From Phytophthora hibernalis (taxonomy: Eukaryota > Oomycota > Peronosporomycetes > Peronosporales > Peronosporaceae), in contig JAAKBF010000246.1 of assembly GCA_012656075.1 (NCBI GenBank), positions 1-64,000 on the forward strand: a DNA stretch of 64,000 nt. Reading direction: 5' to 3'. Numbering within the stretch: the stretch's first letter is position 1; every line of letters starts with the position of its first letter. The translations under genes were made by a program, and so were the position numbers. The notes under the pieces were generated by a model. It had not been told where the DNA came from, searched no databases, and saw nothing but the letters and a program-made list of their open reading frames with translations. This document shows, one piece after another, positions 63,993 through 64,000 of the stretch.

Positions 63993-64000
63993 AAACTTGA

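Noticed and set aside
1..64000. RXLR, CRN or other secreted effector genes, expected in gene-poor oomycete regions
   Set aside because: I found no frame with a signal peptide followed by an RXLR-EER or LFLAK motif.
1..64000. tRNA or rRNA genes
   Set aside because: No cloverleaf-like or rRNA-like sequence was noticed; this was not tested by software.

Overview
The window looks like a transposon-dense stretch of an oomycete nuclear genome, most likely Phytophthora or a close relative. The reasons are: eukaryotic genes with short GT-AG introns; a flagellar gene, which fits a zoospore-forming organism; Gypsy pol with a second RNase H domain and a chromodomain; and a mix of Gypsy, Copia, piggyBac, MULE-Ulp1, Helitron and Tc1/mariner elements. 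I saw no rRNA, tRNA, CRISPR array or recognisable RXLR/CRN effector.

Layout. 1-13060: Gypsy-1 (+), with LTRs at both ends, a broken gag-pol whose integrase core is deleted, and a long fragmented reading frame on the opposite strand between pol and the 3' LTR. It sits inside Copia-1 (-), whose remaining part runs 13061-16058. 16154-17013: right end of a piggyBac-like element with tandem repeats. 17121-21338: the only host gene island. It holds CFAP298 (+), a KPPGG-motif protein (-), a multi-exon PWI-like/RS-rich protein (-) and a solo mariner-type helix-turn-helix unit (+). 22597-26536: MULE transposase with an Ulp1-like C48 peptidase (-). 26880-28315: AT-rich DNA with MITE-like hairpins and a piggyBac N-terminal relic. 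28788-29288: LTR fragment of the Gypsy-1 family. 29317-31393: second MULE-Ulp1 relic (+). 31394-34940: non-coding DNA with dispersed repeats. 34945-40757: piggyBac-like element with TIRs and TTAA target duplication. 41741-47592: decayed Helitron (+) carrying a complete-ended mariner-like element (45992-47467). 47631-48980: small MULE with target duplication, itself split by a 467-bp TIR element. 49476-53031: Gypsy-2 (+), cut inside its integrase. 53032-61092: young Gypsy-3 (-), with LTRs differing at 3 of 360 positions and again with opposite-strand reading frames between integrase and the 3' LTR. 61093-64000: Copia-2 (-), continuing past the window.

Most element genes are broken, so few of them act today. 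The most interesting signals are: the opposite-strand frames in two different Gypsy elements; a scattered ACCGAGG heptamer that saturates Gypsy-1; Ulp1-like domains that kept or lost their catalytic residues; and the layered nesting at 41.7-49 kb. All positions and counts were made by eye, without alignment software.
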